Shown in pieces: positions 5,159 through 5,242 of a stretch of DNA of 5,242 nt. Position 1 is the first letter of the stretch. The number at the start of each line of letters is the position of its first letter. Below the pieces are notes generated by a model, which saw nothing but the letters and a program-made list of their open reading frames with translations, ran no database searches and was not told where the DNA came from. This stretch comes from Pseudomonadota bacterium (lineage in GTDB: Bacteria; Pseudomonadota; Alphaproteobacteria; Rhizobiales; Rhizobiaceae): positions 1-5,242 of the forward strand of contig JAEXXS010000523.1 in NCBI GenBank assembly GCA_023451915.1, written 5' to 3'. The translations under genes and the position numbers were made by a program.

Positions 5159-5242
5159 GCCTGCCCCGCAATATCAACGGTTGCCTTGCGGACCGCGCGA
5201 TGCACGAACACCGGCAGCGCATTCTTTTCTTTCTGCTCGACG
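5155..5242 (-). CDS. fliM: Flagellar motor switch protein FliM, C-terminal end (partial)
   Basis: The minus strand from the window edge is open for 28 codons and ends in a TGA (5157-5155) that overlaps the fliN start codon. The visible residues include [20 protein letters not shown] before the end GQA. This resembles the last strands of a SpoA-type domain, as in the C-terminus of FliM. The identity rests mainly on gene order, since fliM directly precedes fliN in Rhizobiales flagellar clusters. The rest of the gene lies outside the window. Confidence 0.75.
   Translation of the reverse strand, partial: VEQKEKNALPVFVHRAVRKATVDIAGQA

Overview
The window looks like chromosomal DNA of an alphaproteobacterium of the Rhizobiales, most likely the Brucella/Ochrobactrum group. 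Three things support this. A LuxR-type regulator closely resembles Brucella VjbR. The flagellar gene order (reading leftward) fliM-fliN-fliG-flhB is the rhizobial arrangement. Coding DNA is GC-rich while the spacers are locally AT-rich. The VjbR ligand-binding half differs in places from the classical Brucella sequence as I remember it, so an Ochrobactrum-like relative is more likely than a core Brucella species; this is inference.

Layout. Positions 1-18 hold the first codons of a gene leaving the window on the minus strand. Positions 19-144 are a divergent control region with two nearly identical 18-bp palindromes and two face-to-face, overlapping promoters. Positions 145-951 encode a TetR/AcrR-family repressor with an unusually long N-terminal extension, followed at once by a strong intrinsic terminator (962-987). 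Positions 952-1187 are the long upstream region of the LuxR gene. Positions 1188-1970 encode the VjbR-like quorum-sensing regulator. Positions 1971-2158 are a hairpin-rich spacer between convergent transcription units. Positions 2159-5242 are one minus-strand flagellar cluster; in transcription order it reads end of fliM, fliN, fliG, flhB, then a 142-residue protein of unknown function.

How it fits together. FliM, FliN and FliG form the rotor/switch (C-ring) at the base of the flagellum, and FlhB is the export-gate protein that switches substrate specificity. The genes are tightly packed (ATGA overlap, then gaps of 21, 15 and 69 bp) and probably form one operon. In Brucella, VjbR is known to control flagellar and virB type IV secretion genes, so the convergent regulator may control its neighbour. 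The TetR gene and the truncated divergent gene look like a separate self-regulated module, perhaps efflux, although the target gene is outside the window. All complete reading frames are intact. I see no CRISPR array, insertion sequence, RNA gene or clearly novel defence or mobile system. The most notable items are the symmetric TetR operator/promoter region, the extended TetR N-terminus, the unusual features of the LuxR protein and the unassigned protein at the end of the flagellar operon.
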